Shown piece after piece: positions 11,544 to 23,059 of a stretch of DNA of 64,000 nucleotides (position 1 is the stretch's first letter; each line of letters opens with the position of its first letter). The translations under genes and the position numbers were made by a program. The DNA comes from Urechis unicinctus (taxonomy: Eukaryota; Annelida; Polychaeta; Xenopneusta; Urechidae): positions 65,302,009 through 65,366,008 of the forward strand of contig CM067343.1 of the NCBI GenBank assembly GCA_034190875.2. The letters are read 5' to 3'. The notes under the pieces are model-generated. The model saw nothing but the letters and a program-made list of their open reading frames with translations, was not told where the DNA came from and did not search any database.

Positions 11544-11555
11544 TTTTCTTCTCTG

Positions 11556-12075
11556 AGGTATTTTGCTTTGTAACCATGTTGATTACTTTTATATCATATT
11601 ATGTCAAAAGTAATTTTGGTGCACACAATGATGTAATTTGTTTTGTATTATTCATTTTGGTACCTCAGGTATTTTGCTATGTAACCAGGTTGTGTTCGTA
11701 AGATAGCTTCTTTCATGTTTCAATACTGCTGGGTACATTACTTTTAAATCATACTTGTCAAAAGTAATTTTGGTGCGCATTTTGATTTATTTTGTTTGTA
11801 TTATTCATTTTGGTACCTCAGGTATTTTGCTATGTAACCAGTTTGTGTTCGTAAGATTGTTTCTTTCATGTTTCAATACTGCTGGGTACATTACTTTTAT
11901 ATCATACTTGTCAAAAGTAATTTTGGTGCGCATATTGATTTATTTTGTTTTGTATTATTTTGGTACCTCAGGTATTTTTGCTATGTAACCAGGTGGTGTT
12001 CGTAAGATTGTTTTCTTTCATGTTTCATTACTGCTGGGTACATTACTTTTATATCATACTTGTCAGGTATTTTTG
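11556..12075 (+). repeat. 150-bp tandem repeat before the 3' LTR
   Basis: About 3.5 copies of a 150-153 bp unit marked by ggtacctcaggtattttgct at 11659, 11812 and 11962, with an earlier partial unit from about 11556. Each unit also carries ctttcatgtttcaatactgc and tcaaaagtaattttggtgcg. It lies in the 3' untranslated part of the element between the zinc-finger ORF and the polypurine tract. Confidence 0.9.
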
Positions 12076-12140
12076 GTCCAAATATTTTCAAAATATTGTT
12101 TTGCATTGTCAGTGATGTCTGTTTGGGACAAACAGGTTTT

Positions 12141-12153
12141 AAAGGGAGGGCAG
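12141..12153 (+). other. Polypurine tract of the Gypsy element
   Basis: aaagggagggcag directly precedes the tgtgacgcac start of the 3' LTR, the expected site for plus-strand priming. Confidence 0.85.
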
Positions 12154-12847
12154 TGTGACGCACATGGCTTTAGCATATTTTGGATTACCGTTTGTGCGGC
12201 TGTACCTGCAATTTTATATGAGTATGTATTTTTTATTGGTAAAGGTTCATAGGTGGGTTGCTTTATCTATTTCGCTATTTAATGTGTTTTGCCAACTTAT
12301 TCTGTTGTTTTTATTGTATTAACGTTAATATTTGTCGTTGTTATAGTGTGGTCACGTGACCCACTCAAAGTGTATTTAAGCTGGTGCATGCGCCCACTGG
12401 GGCAGATTCCGATTAGTCGGTCTCCGAGCAAGTTGGAGAAACCTCATTAAACAATCTCCGATTAGTCGGATGATCCAAGCGTTTGTGTTATTCTGATAAG
12501 TCGGAATAACATAGCTTGTGGTTAGTACCATTTGTGGTACTGAAGTTGTGGGTGCCGTTGCTCGTATTAGTTGCGGTTTGGACCTGTTAATTTGCATTGT
12601 TTAGTATTCGGGTTTTGGCGCCAAATCTACTTGGTCGCTGGTGTTGCGAATTTTGTTGGAATCATTGACTTGTGTGGCTTTAGAGTAGAATAAAACTTGT
12701 TTTTACACTAAATGTCACGGTTCTTTCACAGGTTGAACTATTCACGGTCGTTCACTTGTTTAAGGTTACGTTGGTTGCAAACTAGAGATCCACGGTATAC
12801 ACCGGGCGCAGCAATAGCGCCAGCAATCGGTCAGGGTTCACGCTACA
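12154..12847 (+). repeat. 3' LTR of the Gypsy element (694 bp)
   Basis: It runs from TGTGACGCAC to CGCTACA. A TATA-like tgtatttaag lies at 12370-12379, upstream of two copies of the motif ccgattagtcgg (12409 and 12459), and the short palindrome gtaccatttgtggtac is at about 12528. A second copy of identical length is at 14155-14848. Confidence 0.93.
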
Positions 12848-14112
12848 CATGTACCGGGCGACGGGGTATGTTTTTTTCGGCTTCTCGGCTTGTACGACGG
12901 GTTATGTTGGGCCCTGGCCATTGTTTAATTCCGTGTTGTACAATGGTGTATGTTTTTCTTTCCCATCTGTACAACGGGTTGAATGATATATTTTGTTTCG
13001 GAATGTCGAGATTTCCTCCTGGTATTTCCCACCGATCGTTGATAATAATTAATGCAAATGCAATGAATTTATGTGGCGCGCCGAAATTACACGCATTCTT
13101 GTCACTGATTTATGATGATTAAGCATCCAAGCCGCATAACCCCATTTTCACATGGTACGACAGGTTATTATGTCTTCCAACGATAGTTGGAAGACATATA
13201 GGTTTAGCCAGAATTTTTATTTTTTTTTTTTTTCTTCTCCTGTCAAGGTTTTTCTGGCTTTTCTCCGAAACGGCTAAACATATCAACATGAAATTTTGTG
13301 GAATGATAGATCAAGTTGGGACACAACTGCCGATCCAGCTTGACGCGCATGCGCAGTGTTGGAGGCTTATGGGATCGATTTTTCGTCGATTTTTCCCCTC
13401 ATTTTCTCCTCCATAACTACTGCAGTTACGAACATATGAATTATATGGTTGTAACAAGCAACTATTGTAGCATGGAATAGGCGAAAAAAATACTTGTTTT
13501 CACCTTTTTTACTTTGTATAATGACATGTATTTTAGAGTACCTATCGCGATTTTTGCTACGAGTTCTCTCCTCGCTGATATCTCTGAAACGGCTGTATTT
13601 ACGGACATGAAATTTTGTCAGTATTTAGAACTTGGCCTCGTGATAATGACTGTAACAGTATTTTTAGCATTCACAGTTACAAAAAACAGTAAAGAGGACG
13701 ATTAGATTCAAGGTTTTCTACTGCAGAAGCTCAGCGCGCAGGCTAACAGCAGGTGCTGTTTAAGTCGGCCAAACCTTACGTAATCGACCAGAGGCATTCA
13801 ACCCTTGCCTTGGCTGGGTTTGCATTGACTTGGCGAGGGGGTCATGTCAAAACAGGCTAAACCTTACGTAATCGACCAGCGGCATTTATCACTTTTGTCA
13901 GCTCAATATTGACTTGGCAAAGGGGTCATATCAAAACATCTAAGCGGCAGCTTATAATAGTGCGCGTTACCAGCTCTCCTCGGTCCGTGTACATATTGTC
14001 TTTTTGTCTCAGCGACAGTGTGCACTGGATGTCCCGGTGCAATCAAAGCGGGTATATATACACAAACACACATGCACGCACACATATATATATGTATACA
14101 CACAGGCGCTCG

Positions 14113-16123
14113 GTGATGTCTGTTTGGGACAAACAGGTTTTAAAGGGAGAGCAGTGTGACGCACATGGCTTTAGCATATTTTGGATTACCGTTTGTGCGG
14201 CTGTACCTGCAATTTTATATGAGTATGTATTTTTTATTGGTAAAGGTTCATAGGTGGGTTGCTTTATCTATTTCGCTATTTAATGTGTTTTGCCAACTTA
14301 TTCTGTTGTTTTTATTGTATTAACGTTAATATTTGTCGTTGTTATAGTGTGGTCACGTGACCCACTCAAAGTGTATTTAAGCTGGTGCATGCGCCCACTG
14401 GGGCAGATTCCGATTAGTCGGTCTCCGAGCAAGTTGGAGAAACCTCATTAAACAATCTCCGATTAGTCGGATGATCCAAGCGTTTGTGTTATTCTGATAA
14501 GTCGGAATAACATAGCTTGTGGTTAGTACCATTTGTGGTACTGAAGTTGTGGGTGCCGTTGCTCGTATTAGTTGCGGTTTGGACCTGTTAATTTGCATTG
14601 TTTAGTATTCGGGTTTTGGCGCCAAATCTACTTGGTCGCTGGTGTTGCGAATTTTGTTGGAATCATTGACTTGTGTGGCTTTAGAGTAGAATAAAACTTG
14701 TTTTTACACTAAATGTCACGGTTCTTTCACAGGTTGAACTATTCACGGTCGTTCACTTGTTTAAGGTTACGTTGGTTGCAAACTAGAGATCCACGGTATA
14801 CACCGGGCGCAGCAATAGCGCCAGCAATCGGTCAGGGTTCACGCTACAGTATGTACCGGGCGACGGGGGGTATGTTTTTTTCGGCTTCTCGGCTTGTACG
14901 ACGGGTTATGTTGGGCCCTGGCCATTGTTTAATTCCGTGTTGTACAATGGTGTATGTTTTTCTTTCCCATCTGTACAACGGGTTGAATGATATATTTTGT
15001 TTCGGAATGTCGAGATTTCCTCCTGGTATTTCCCACCGATCGTTGATAATAATTAATGCAAATGCAATGAATTTATGTGGCGCGCCGAAATTACACGCAT
15101 TCTTGTCACTGATTTATGATGATTAAGCATCCAAGCCGCATAACCCCATTTTCACATGGTACGACAGGTTATTATGTCTTCCAACGATAGTTGGAAGACA
15201 TATAGGTTTAGCCAGAATTTTTTTTTTTTTTTTTTTCTTCTCCAGTCAAGGTTTTTCTGGCTTTTCTCCGAAACGGCTAAACATATCAACATGAAATTTT
15301 GTGGAATGATAGATCAAGTTGGGACACAACTGCCGATCCAGTTTGACGCGCATGCGCAGTGTTGGAGGCTTATGGGATCGATTTTTCGTCGATTTTTCCC
15401 CCCATTTTCTGTCTATCTCCATAACTACTGCAGTTACGAACATATGAATTATATGGTTGTAACAAGCAATTATTGTAGCATGGAATAGGCGAAAAAAATA
15501 CTTGTTTTCACCTTTTTTACTTTGTATAATGACATGTATTTTAGAGTACCTATCGCGATTTTTGCTACGAGTTCTCTCCTCGCTGATATCTCTGAAACGG
15601 CTGTATTTACGGACATGAAATTTTGTCAGTATTTAGAACTTGGCCTCGTGATAATGATTGTAACAGTATTTTTAGCATTCACAGTTACAAAAAACAGTAA
15701 AAAGGACGATTAGTTTCAAGGTTTTCTACTGCAGCAGCTTAGCGCGCAGGCTAACAGCAGGTGCTGTTTAAGTAGGCCAAACCTTACGTAATCGACCAGA
15801 GGCATTCAACGCTTGCCTTGGCTGGGTTTGCATTGACTTGGCGAGGGGGTCATGTCAAAACAGGCTAAACCTTACGTAATCGACCAGCGGCATTTATCAC
15901 TTTCGTCAGCTCAATATTGACTTGGCAAAGGGGTCATGTCAAAACATCTAAGCGGCAGCTTATAATAGTGCGCGTTACCAGCTCTCCTCGGTCCGTGTAT
16001 ATACTGTCTTTTTGTCTCAGCGACAGTGTGCACTGGATGTCCCCGTGCAATCAAAGCGGGTATATATACACAAACACACATGCACGCACACATATATATA
16101 TATGTATACACACAGGCGCTCGG
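14113..16123 (+). repeat. Tandem duplication unit 2 (LTR plus flank)
   Basis: Second copy of the 2.0 kb unit, with an LTR at 14155-14848. It includes the same 42 bases of Gypsy 3' region before the LTR, which shows that the LTR here is not an independent insertion. It differs from unit 1 by scattered substitutions and small indels (for example at the LTR-flank junction, in the poly-T run and near 15405). At 16121 the sequence departs into cggttttcgatgcc. Confidence 0.93.
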
Positions 16124-16189
16124 TTTTCGATGCCAAGTTTCCGAGTGCCAAGCCGCTAACTATAAATAGCATATATATGTGTATATTTA

Positions 16190-16760
<571 letters not shown>

Positions 16761-16870
16761 AGATAATATTGTTTGTGTTATATTGTTGGTACCGTATTGC
16801 TGGTCGTCCAGGCTTGCCGTTGGAAGACATGCCGTTGGCGCTTGTGCCATCTCTAAGTAGGCCAAACCTA
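16761..16870 (+). repeat. Dispersed repeat 'gttggaagacatgccgttgg', copy a
   Basis: Carries accgtattgctggtcgtcc and gccgttggaagacatgccgt followed by tggcgcttgtgcc. Related copies are at about 17336-17410, 17457-17540 and 18050-18150. Confidence 0.8.
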
Positions 16871-16883
16871 TAAGTGTGTGTGT

Positions 16884-17047
<164 letters not shown>

Positions 17048-17288
17048 CACCTTGAGCTTAATATTTCAATGTTATGTGTTATTCGAGTTATATGTTTTAA
17101 AATAATAAGTATTATCTAAGTAATTTTACTATGTTATATGTGTAATTTATCAAATATGATATTTGAAAAATTATGCGCATAATTTACCATGAATAATGAC
17201 TCACAATAAAGTGTCACAATGGCGTTATAAATATATTATACTTCAATTTTTCACTAATAAATTCTTCACTGACACTGCTCTTCTGAGA

Positions 17289-17545
17289 CTGATCATATCA
17301 CTGTGGAATTTAAGTATGATATAACATCATTTTGGGTAATATGTTGATACCGTATTGATGGTCGTCCAGACTAGCCGTTGGAAGACATGCCGTTGGCGCT
17401 TGTGCCAACTCTAATCATATCACTGTGGAATTCAAGTATAAGATAACATCAGTTTGGGTAATATTGTTAATACCGTATTGCTGGTCGTCCAGACTAGCCG
17501 TTGGAAGACATGCCGTTGGCGCTTGTGCCAACTCAAAGAAGTCCA
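17289..17545 (+). repeat. Two tandem 121-bp units containing the dispersed repeat
   Basis: The segment catatcactgtggaatt ... taccgtattg ... gttggaagacatgccgttgg occurs twice head to tail (about 17289-17410 and 17411-17540). A fourth related copy stands alone at 18050-18150. 17046-17288 between this and the microsatellite shows no other feature. Confidence 0.8.
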
Positions 17546-17639
17546 AACCTTACGTAATCGACCAGTAACGTGGGTGTGTGTGTTTGTGTGCATCGAAACA
17601 TATTCGTATTTAGCAACTAAGCTATGTACGACTACAATT

Positions 17640-17845
17640 GAGTAAATTACTCTAAACTGGTCACTGCTACGGAGCACGTCGTCCTCAAAGGATCTTTTAC
17701 ATCCCTTTTCAAAGATGGGACCCCCTTTTGTACGTGATCATCCGAGTCACGAGTCAGGTTGTCACACCTTGGAGTCGAACCCACATCCTGTGGATCAAAA
17801 GGCGAAGCAGTAAACCACCAAGCCACTGAGACCGGCTTAGTGCCA
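17640..17845 (-). mobile_element. tRNA-derived SINE
   Basis: On the minus strand the sequence has an RNA polymerase III A box (tcagtggcttggtgg, 17816-17830) and a perfect B box (ggttcgactcc, 17771-17781), the internal promoter of tRNA genes. It continues for another 120 bases into non-tRNA sequence. Acceptor-stem pairing typical of a real tRNA was not seen, so a tRNA-derived SINE or tRNA pseudogene is the better call. It interrupts the repeat that elsewhere reads from ccaaaccttacgtaatcgac to ttgacttggcgaggggg. Confidence 0.7.
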
Positions 17846-19139
17846 TTCCCTCGGCTTTGTATTGACTTGGTTAAGGGGTCATGTCAAAACATCTGCTAAG
17901 GGGTCATATCAAAACATCTAAGGGGCTGCAGCTTGTGACATCTATCCAAAAATAGTGCGCGTTACCAGCTCCCCGGCGCATAGGGTTTCTTAACAAGGCG
18001 CAATCACAGACCCGATTGCTAAACTAATAGGTCAAGAATTCATTTTGTTTAGAGATAACATTTGTTTGTGTAATATTGTTGATACCGTATTGATGGTCGT
18101 CCAGGCTTGTCATTGGAAGACATGCCGTTGGCGTTCCTGCCGAATCTAGTTATTAGTGAGATTTGTCTGTTTTCAGCAACCACTAAGTGCATTCAGACAA
18201 TAGAAAATGTCATTTTGGTCGGAAACCTCGCCCTTGCATTTACTAGACGCCTACCAAGGCCCTGGGCCCTTGGAATGACTTAATATTTATAGAGCTACAA
18301 AGTGTGACGTCACATCGCTGATAACCCTTTTCATTGGCTCCTTAACATCTTTTCTCTGAAGCATTCCAGTCATGTCTGGGGGTAATGTCTCAGGAACCAC
18401 GAATAGGATCAATATCAACTTTACATGGTTATTTAGAGAATGACTGGGGCTACAAAATATGGATAATTTATCAGTTAGAAGATTTTTTAAAGACAAAAGG
18501 CAATGCGTCAAAAGTCCTTATCTTGTATAGCAATGCTACAGGAGTCCCTTGTTGTCAGAGCCAGTCTGGCTGTTTTCGCAACTTTTTGTGGGCGCAACGT
18601 GGGGCTGGATGAGATTGTGACGACATCATTTTGTAGCCATTTATAGACTTCTGCTTTGCCTTGTCTTCCATCACATGCCCCGGCCATAGACTCAATCTGC
18701 AGGCTTATCTGCGGGCATGGCCTTAGAGTGATATTTGGTGGGCTTCCCAGACAGACTCTGCCGTCGTCAAATCACAGCATGCCCTTCACTCTGCGTGTTT
18801 TACTTACATTAACCTTTTATCGAATACTGATGAAATACAATGATGAATACCAGGACTCTCACAATGGAAATCGACTTAACAAATTCCACCATTGCCAGAT
18901 TTGCTGTCTGTCAGCCTGTCAGAAGTATGATTACGCCTGTAAGGGAGAACTTGAACATGCTTGGGCACAACACAGGCAAACTAAAACGATGTATTGGCAT
19001 TATGGCTGGGGGGTGGGGGTGATTAGAACAAATATTTGCGTTTGCGGAATTGCTTGGCGTTTATAGGTCATAATTAGAAGTTCAATGTTGATTATATGAA
19101 ATCAATCAACAGGTCAACATACCAAACAGTATCTTTTGT
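17846..19139. other. No gene seen
   Basis: It includes the continuation of the repeat (two copies of aaggggtcat.tcaaaacatct at 17875-17920) and dispersed repeat copy d (18050-18150). Open frames at 18385 and 18656 (plus) match no family I recognise and have no supported splice sites. Confidence 0.4.
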
Positions 19140-20390
19140 TCAAGCACACGTGTTGAACAGAAGCCTGTTGGGGGTCCCCTGTTTACCTGGCGGTAGGTAG
19201 ATCATATTTTTACTTGATGAATTAATTAACCTCGTCATAATCTGTTCAGGTGAGTAGTTGTATCCCTCCGATAGATATTGGGCTACCACTCCGGCCACGT
19301 GGGGGGCCGCCATTGAAGTTCCACTGAGCACGGCTGTTGATGACGGGTTGCCGATAGATGAAGATCGTATGGATTCGCCGGGAGCCATCACGTTTACGCA
19401 CGTTCCGAAGTTGGAGAATGAGGACATGACATCTTGATCGTTGGTGGCCCCAACTGTATAAGCCGTGGGCACTCTTGATGGGCTGCCCTGACAGGCGTCT
19501 CGGTTGTTGTTCATGGCAGCAACAGCTACAGGGATGCCACTTGACACGGCTGCGGCAACAGCGTCGTCGAGACCAGGGTTGGCGCTGAAAGCACCCAGTG
19601 ATAAGTTGATCACCGATTTCCGACCACTGGGCCACTTGTTCTGGTGGTGTTGAACTGCCCATTGTATACCTTCGATGAAATCACTGATGTAACCTTGGTT
19701 GTTGCGGTCCAGAACTTTTACTGAGATCACATGAGCTGCCTTGGCAACGCCATACTCGGCCCCGGCTACCGTACCGGCAACATGGGTGCCATGACCGTTC
19801 AGATCATCGTTACCCTCAGAGCTGACATAACGGGCCGTAAAACCGTGAGTTGCGCGCCCTTGAAAGGTGCTATGTTGAAGGTTAACACCCGTATCGATCA
19901 CATATGCGTCGACATTAGTGCCGTCTCTCGAGTAGAAGTATGAACCCGAGTTATAGTTGGGCCTGGAAACACTACTGGTTCGTGTCAGACCCCACACGAA
20001 GTTAGTGGTGGGCTGTGAAGCGCAAAAACTAGTGCCGCCATGGAATTCTTGTCGACCTTCAGTGTCTGGTTCGTCGACCTGGGGAGAGTTTTCTTCGACA
20101 GCCGCATATATTGCTTTACCATCGGCGATGACGTATTCGATTTGGGCATCCAATCGCAGTTCTGAAACCTGGCGGTCGTCAGCCTCAACGAACAAACACT
20201 GGAAGTTGCCGATGATATATTCGTCAATCACGTGACTGCCATGGAGGTCTACTCGGTGCAAAGGGACGTCATTCCTTAACTTCACCAAGTAGCGACCAGG
20301 GACGACCTCGTATTCACCCGGTCCATATAAAGGCGCAACATGGGCACCACACGCCGTGACGAATAGCGCAAATAGTAATTGTAAAATCAT
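19140..20390 (-). CDS. Secreted subtilisin-like serine protease (S8, proteinase K type)
   Basis: Intronless 416-residue protein. Residues 1-16 form a hydrophobic signal peptide, about 28-95 an inhibitor I9-type propeptide (GRYLVKL ... YVIADG), and about 125-410 the S8 catalytic domain. The triad is visible as Asp166 (VIDTG), His200 (NGHGTHVAG) and Ser359 (SGTSMAAPH), with the oxyanion Asn294 in AAMNNN. There Met replaces the Gly common in this position (AAGN). It is secreted and self-processed by analogy with proteinase K, aqualysin and cerevisin relatives. The start at 20390 is supported by the signal peptide and a TATA-type sequence upstream. Full length, with no frameshift. The single-exon structure amid intron-rich neighbours fits retroposition, or acquisition from a microbe long ago; neither is shown. 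Confidence 0.93.
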   Translation of the reverse strand: MILQLLFALFVTACGAHVAPLYGPGEYEVVPGRYLVKLRNDVPLHRVDLHGSHVIDEYIIGNFQCLFVEADDRQVSELRLDAQIEYVIADGKAIYAAVEENSPQVDEPDTEGRQEFHGGTSFCASQPTTNFVWGLTRTSSVSRPNYNSGSYFYSRDGTNVDAYVIDTGVNLQHSTFQGRATHGFTARYVSSEGNDDLNGHGTHVAGTVAGAEYGVAKAAHVISVKVLDRNNQGYISDFIEGIQWAVQHHQNKWPSGRKSVINLSLGAFSANPGLDDAVAAAVSSGIPVAVAAMNNNRDACQGSPSRVPTAYTVGATNDQDVMSSFSNFGTCVNVMAPGESIRSSSIGNPSSTAVLSGTSMAAPHVAGVVAQYLSEGYNYSPEQIMTRLINSSSKNMIYLPPGKQGTPNRLLFNTCA

Positions 20391-20426
20391 CTTCAGTGGG
20401 GTTCAGGACGCAACATAAAGCATGGT

Positions 20427-20434
20427 TATTTATA
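20427..20434 (-). promoter_or_regulatory. TATA box of the subtilisin-like gene
   Basis: Minus-strand tataaata lies 37-44 bases before the ATG, which would give a very short 5' UTR beginning near the sequence gcgtcctgaac. Confidence 0.65.
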
Positions 20435-20490
20435 CAAATGCCGCTTGTCTCCCGTCCGTCGACAAGAGGGGGAGTTTGTAATCGGAACGT

Positions 20491-21360
20491 TTGCTGCTAA
20501 TACCACAATGGATCGCATTCCATTTGATAGGATATTCACCTGTATATCCTGATCGTTCTTTTGTTAAGGACATGCCGCTGTTAATGATAATCAAGAGTCA
20601 AATATCGTTCTCAGATGTGTCACTTTTCTATATCTCCCTTTCATCAAAATTCCCCATCCCTCACGCTAACAATAATGCTCTACCCGCAACTCAGATACCA
20701 CACCTTACACGCAATATGCTGTTATTCGTGTGCAGATATGTCTGTGTGTTGAAGGAATTTTATGCGAAAATAAACTCGTTATATACTGAAGTAATTTGAT
20801 GCGATAGTTAACTCGTTATACGGCTTTGAAACTTGTTTCAACATAAGCAAATGTTGATTTCGTATATATACATTCTTTTGATGCCTCACATGGCCCCTCC
20901 TATCTATAACACCTGATATGCCTACTATGGGAACAAACAGCTGAAAAGTGACGCAGATAGAATGCAGCTTGTGACAGTTCCATGGCAGTTTTAGGCCAAG
21001 GAAATACAATCATCGAATCGGTCCATGGAATTGTCTGCCCCTCATCCGCATGAATTAATCAACTAAATCAAATCAAGTTTGTTTGAAATGGACAAACGGT
21101 TCATTACTTGAATCAGACAGCATCGTATCGTATGACATTTTAATAAGATTGTTGCTCAAGCGTATAAGCTTATCAATCCGCAGACAGTGGTCGACATATT
21201 ATGTTGCTTGTGTTTTTTAATAGCTATTTATCATTTTACTTTCTCTAAGCTCGTCTATTTTCGGTTAATTCTCGGCCCTTAAGCTTCTGCAAGATTTGCC
21301 TGATAGCCGAAGCATAAGTACCACTTTTAGGGCTGTTACTTGTTTTCTGTTATATTAGGA
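20491..21360. other. No gene seen
   Basis: AT-rich intergenic sequence upstream of the protease. No domain, splice structure or repeat family was recognised. Confidence 0.4.
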
Positions 21361-21364
21361 TGGG

Positions 21365-21680
21365 CAGTAATCAATACGAGACATCAAATATAAGATACAA
21401 GTCGTCAATTTGAGACATCAAATATATAATATAAGGAATCAATTTCAGACATCAAATAAATCATATTAGTAGCCAATTTGATACATCAAATATATGATGC
21501 AAGTAATCAATTCGAAATATATGATATCAGTCATCAATACGAGATGTCAGATATATGATAAAAGTAATCAATTAGTGACAGCAAATATATGATAAGTAGT
21601 CAATTTGAGTCATCATTCAAATATATGATATAAGAAATCAATAAGATCGAGTCTCCAAATGTATGATTTAAAGAATTCGC
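21365..21680. repeat. Degenerate ~42-bp tandem repeat
   Basis: Roughly seven to eight decayed copies of a unit with (a/g)tcaat(tt/ac)gagacatcaaatatatgata. Copies vary in length through small indels. Confidence 0.8.
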
Positions 21681-21689
21681 TATGATGCA

Positions 21690-22690
21690 TCAAACATGAT
21701 TTAAGTGCTCAATGCGAATCAGATACGCGAGTAAACGATTTTGTAAGTAGTTTGTTATGGTTGAATACAATATAATTCAACAGTGTATTTTCAAATGAAC
21801 AGTGCAAGGGGTTTAACTTCAAAAGACCAACGTCACGTCAAACCTTGTAAGAGGGAGTGGGTTAGTTAACTAACTCCTTGGTCTAGCCTTGCACCAGAAA
21901 CCGGGCTATATGTCGGGTTAAAACTTATCACATGTGGGGGGTACAACTGAGTATGCCTCACTTACAATACTAATTGGGTATAACATACAGTATAGTCAAT
22001 CAATCAAAGATATTCAACTACGACTGAATTTGAAGGGACGACTGACCTTGAAGGGATCGACAGGTTAATAGCCCTACAAGACGTCTGCGTAGAAATTCAT
22101 GTTACCGTTACACCCTAACCTGCTAATAGCTTATAGCTGCTTTGTGCAGTAGACCCAGTCGGACGACGTCGTGCACGGCTACTTATGTAGGTATCGGTTT
22201 CATTTGTATCAGATCCAGTTGACAAGGGGCGTCGTCTCTATCACAAGAAGCTTTCCTAGATATCGTCGATCAACACGGCTATAACTTCTTTATTTTCATA
22301 TTTGACTTTGACCCAAAGGAGTGAAAAGCTTTCTTCTCTTATTAATATCTTTGTTGTGAATAACATTATGATTGCATATATTTTCATTATGATTAGTATG
22401 TTTACAATAATTTAGTTTATACCGGGATTGTTATCAATTGCAAAAAAGGCTCAGAAAAGTATCGGACGTTCTCACCGCCCAGGTGTTTTAACTCAATTTT
22501 CTATGTTGAAATCACTCTTCCATACTAATCTTCTTCTTCTCCTTATACTGAGCTGGGCTCTCAAAGAGCGTAGATGGCTCAACGAGACTGGGCATGTGTG
22601 ATCAGCCTCGGGTGATGGCCTGCAGTCTCCAACTCCAAGTTAAAATGATAACTTGTTAATTTAAAAGTAACCCAACAGACCAACAGTCGA
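21690..22690. other. No gene seen
   Basis: Intergenic sequence. The last part (about 22680-22800) is probably the 3' tail of the LINE fragment that follows. Confidence 0.35.
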
Positions 22691-23015
22691 TTGAGCTCCA
22701 CTTGGTTCAAAGAATAGATGGAGCGCAAGCTCCACTTGGTTCAAAAGAGCTAGTTAAAAGATTAGACTATGTAGAATGTTGTCCTGTTCGGTGATGTGTG
22801 GTCAGGTCACTCCACAAGACAAGAGAGATCTGAAGGCTTTCAGAGTAGGAGCTGTCACTATCCTAGTGGGGAGGTTGTTCCACTCTCTTTTCGTCCTTGG
22901 GTAGAAGGAGTTGGCGTAGGTAGCATCATTTATGCGTTCTTGGAAAAACCTGTGTTGTCCTCGAGTGCTGGTGTCACTGCGTTGGAGGTACCTGTCTGAG
23001 GGGATGTCACGATCC
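22690..23015 (-). pseudogene. LINE fragment: end of a non-LTR reverse transcriptase
   Basis: On the minus strand a frame ending at a TGA at 22802-22804 encodes the typical C-terminus of Jockey/RTE/CR1-group reverse transcriptases: RRSDTSTRGQHRF-like text, then YANSFYPRTKREWNNLP and a final LKAFRSLL. An in-frame stop near 23020 closes the readable part, so it is a 5'-truncated fragment. The tail contains gaaccaagtggagcttgcgc, and a similar tail motif recurs at 44766-44796. Confidence 0.8.
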
Positions 23016-23059
23016 TTGCTGTTTTGTCAGATCTGCTACCTTTAGCTTCCAGGTTTTGC

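Larger units (their letters stand above)
4494..12847 (+). mobile_element. Ty3/Gypsy LTR retrotransposon with extra zinc-finger ORF
   Basis: The element reads, left to right: truncated 5' LTR (4494-4831), primer binding site, gag with a CCHC knuckle, retropepsin (DTGS), reverse transcriptase (YLDD), RNase H, integrase (HHCC zinc region, DDE core, GPY/F-like end), an additional ORF with two C2H2 fingers, a 150-bp tandem repeat, a polypurine tract and a complete 694-bp 3' LTR. Order PR-RT-RH-IN is that of Ty3/Gypsy. Gag and pol are split over several reading frames by small indels, so this copy is defective, while the zinc-finger ORF is uninterrupted. The 5' LTR lacks roughly its first half, so no paired target-site duplication can be read. 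Confidence 0.92.
12112..14112 (+). repeat. Tandem duplication unit 1 (LTR plus flank)
   Basis: First of two head-to-tail copies of about 2.0 kb. The unit starts 42 bases before the LTR inside the Gypsy 3' region (gtgatgtctgtttgggac), spans the LTR and then about 1265 bp of flanking DNA ending cacacaggcgctcg. The flank contains a 13-bp-arm hairpin (13169-13198), a poly-T run, two related segments sharing gaaacggct...acatgaaattttgt (13266 and 13595), and two copies of a segment with ccaaaccttacgtaatcgac (about 13770 and 13860). No gene is recognised in the flank. Confidence 0.93.

Noticed and set aside
13514..15713. 63-codon frame conserved in both duplicated units (13514 and 15522)
   Set aside because: Conservation is explained by the recent 2 kb duplication; no domain or coding bias is evident.
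17640..17845. Functional tRNA gene
   Set aside because: A and B boxes are present, but no paired acceptor stem was found and the unit extends beyond tRNA length.
18656..19066. 136-codon open frame
   Set aside because: No signal peptide, domain or repeat family recognised; likely chance.
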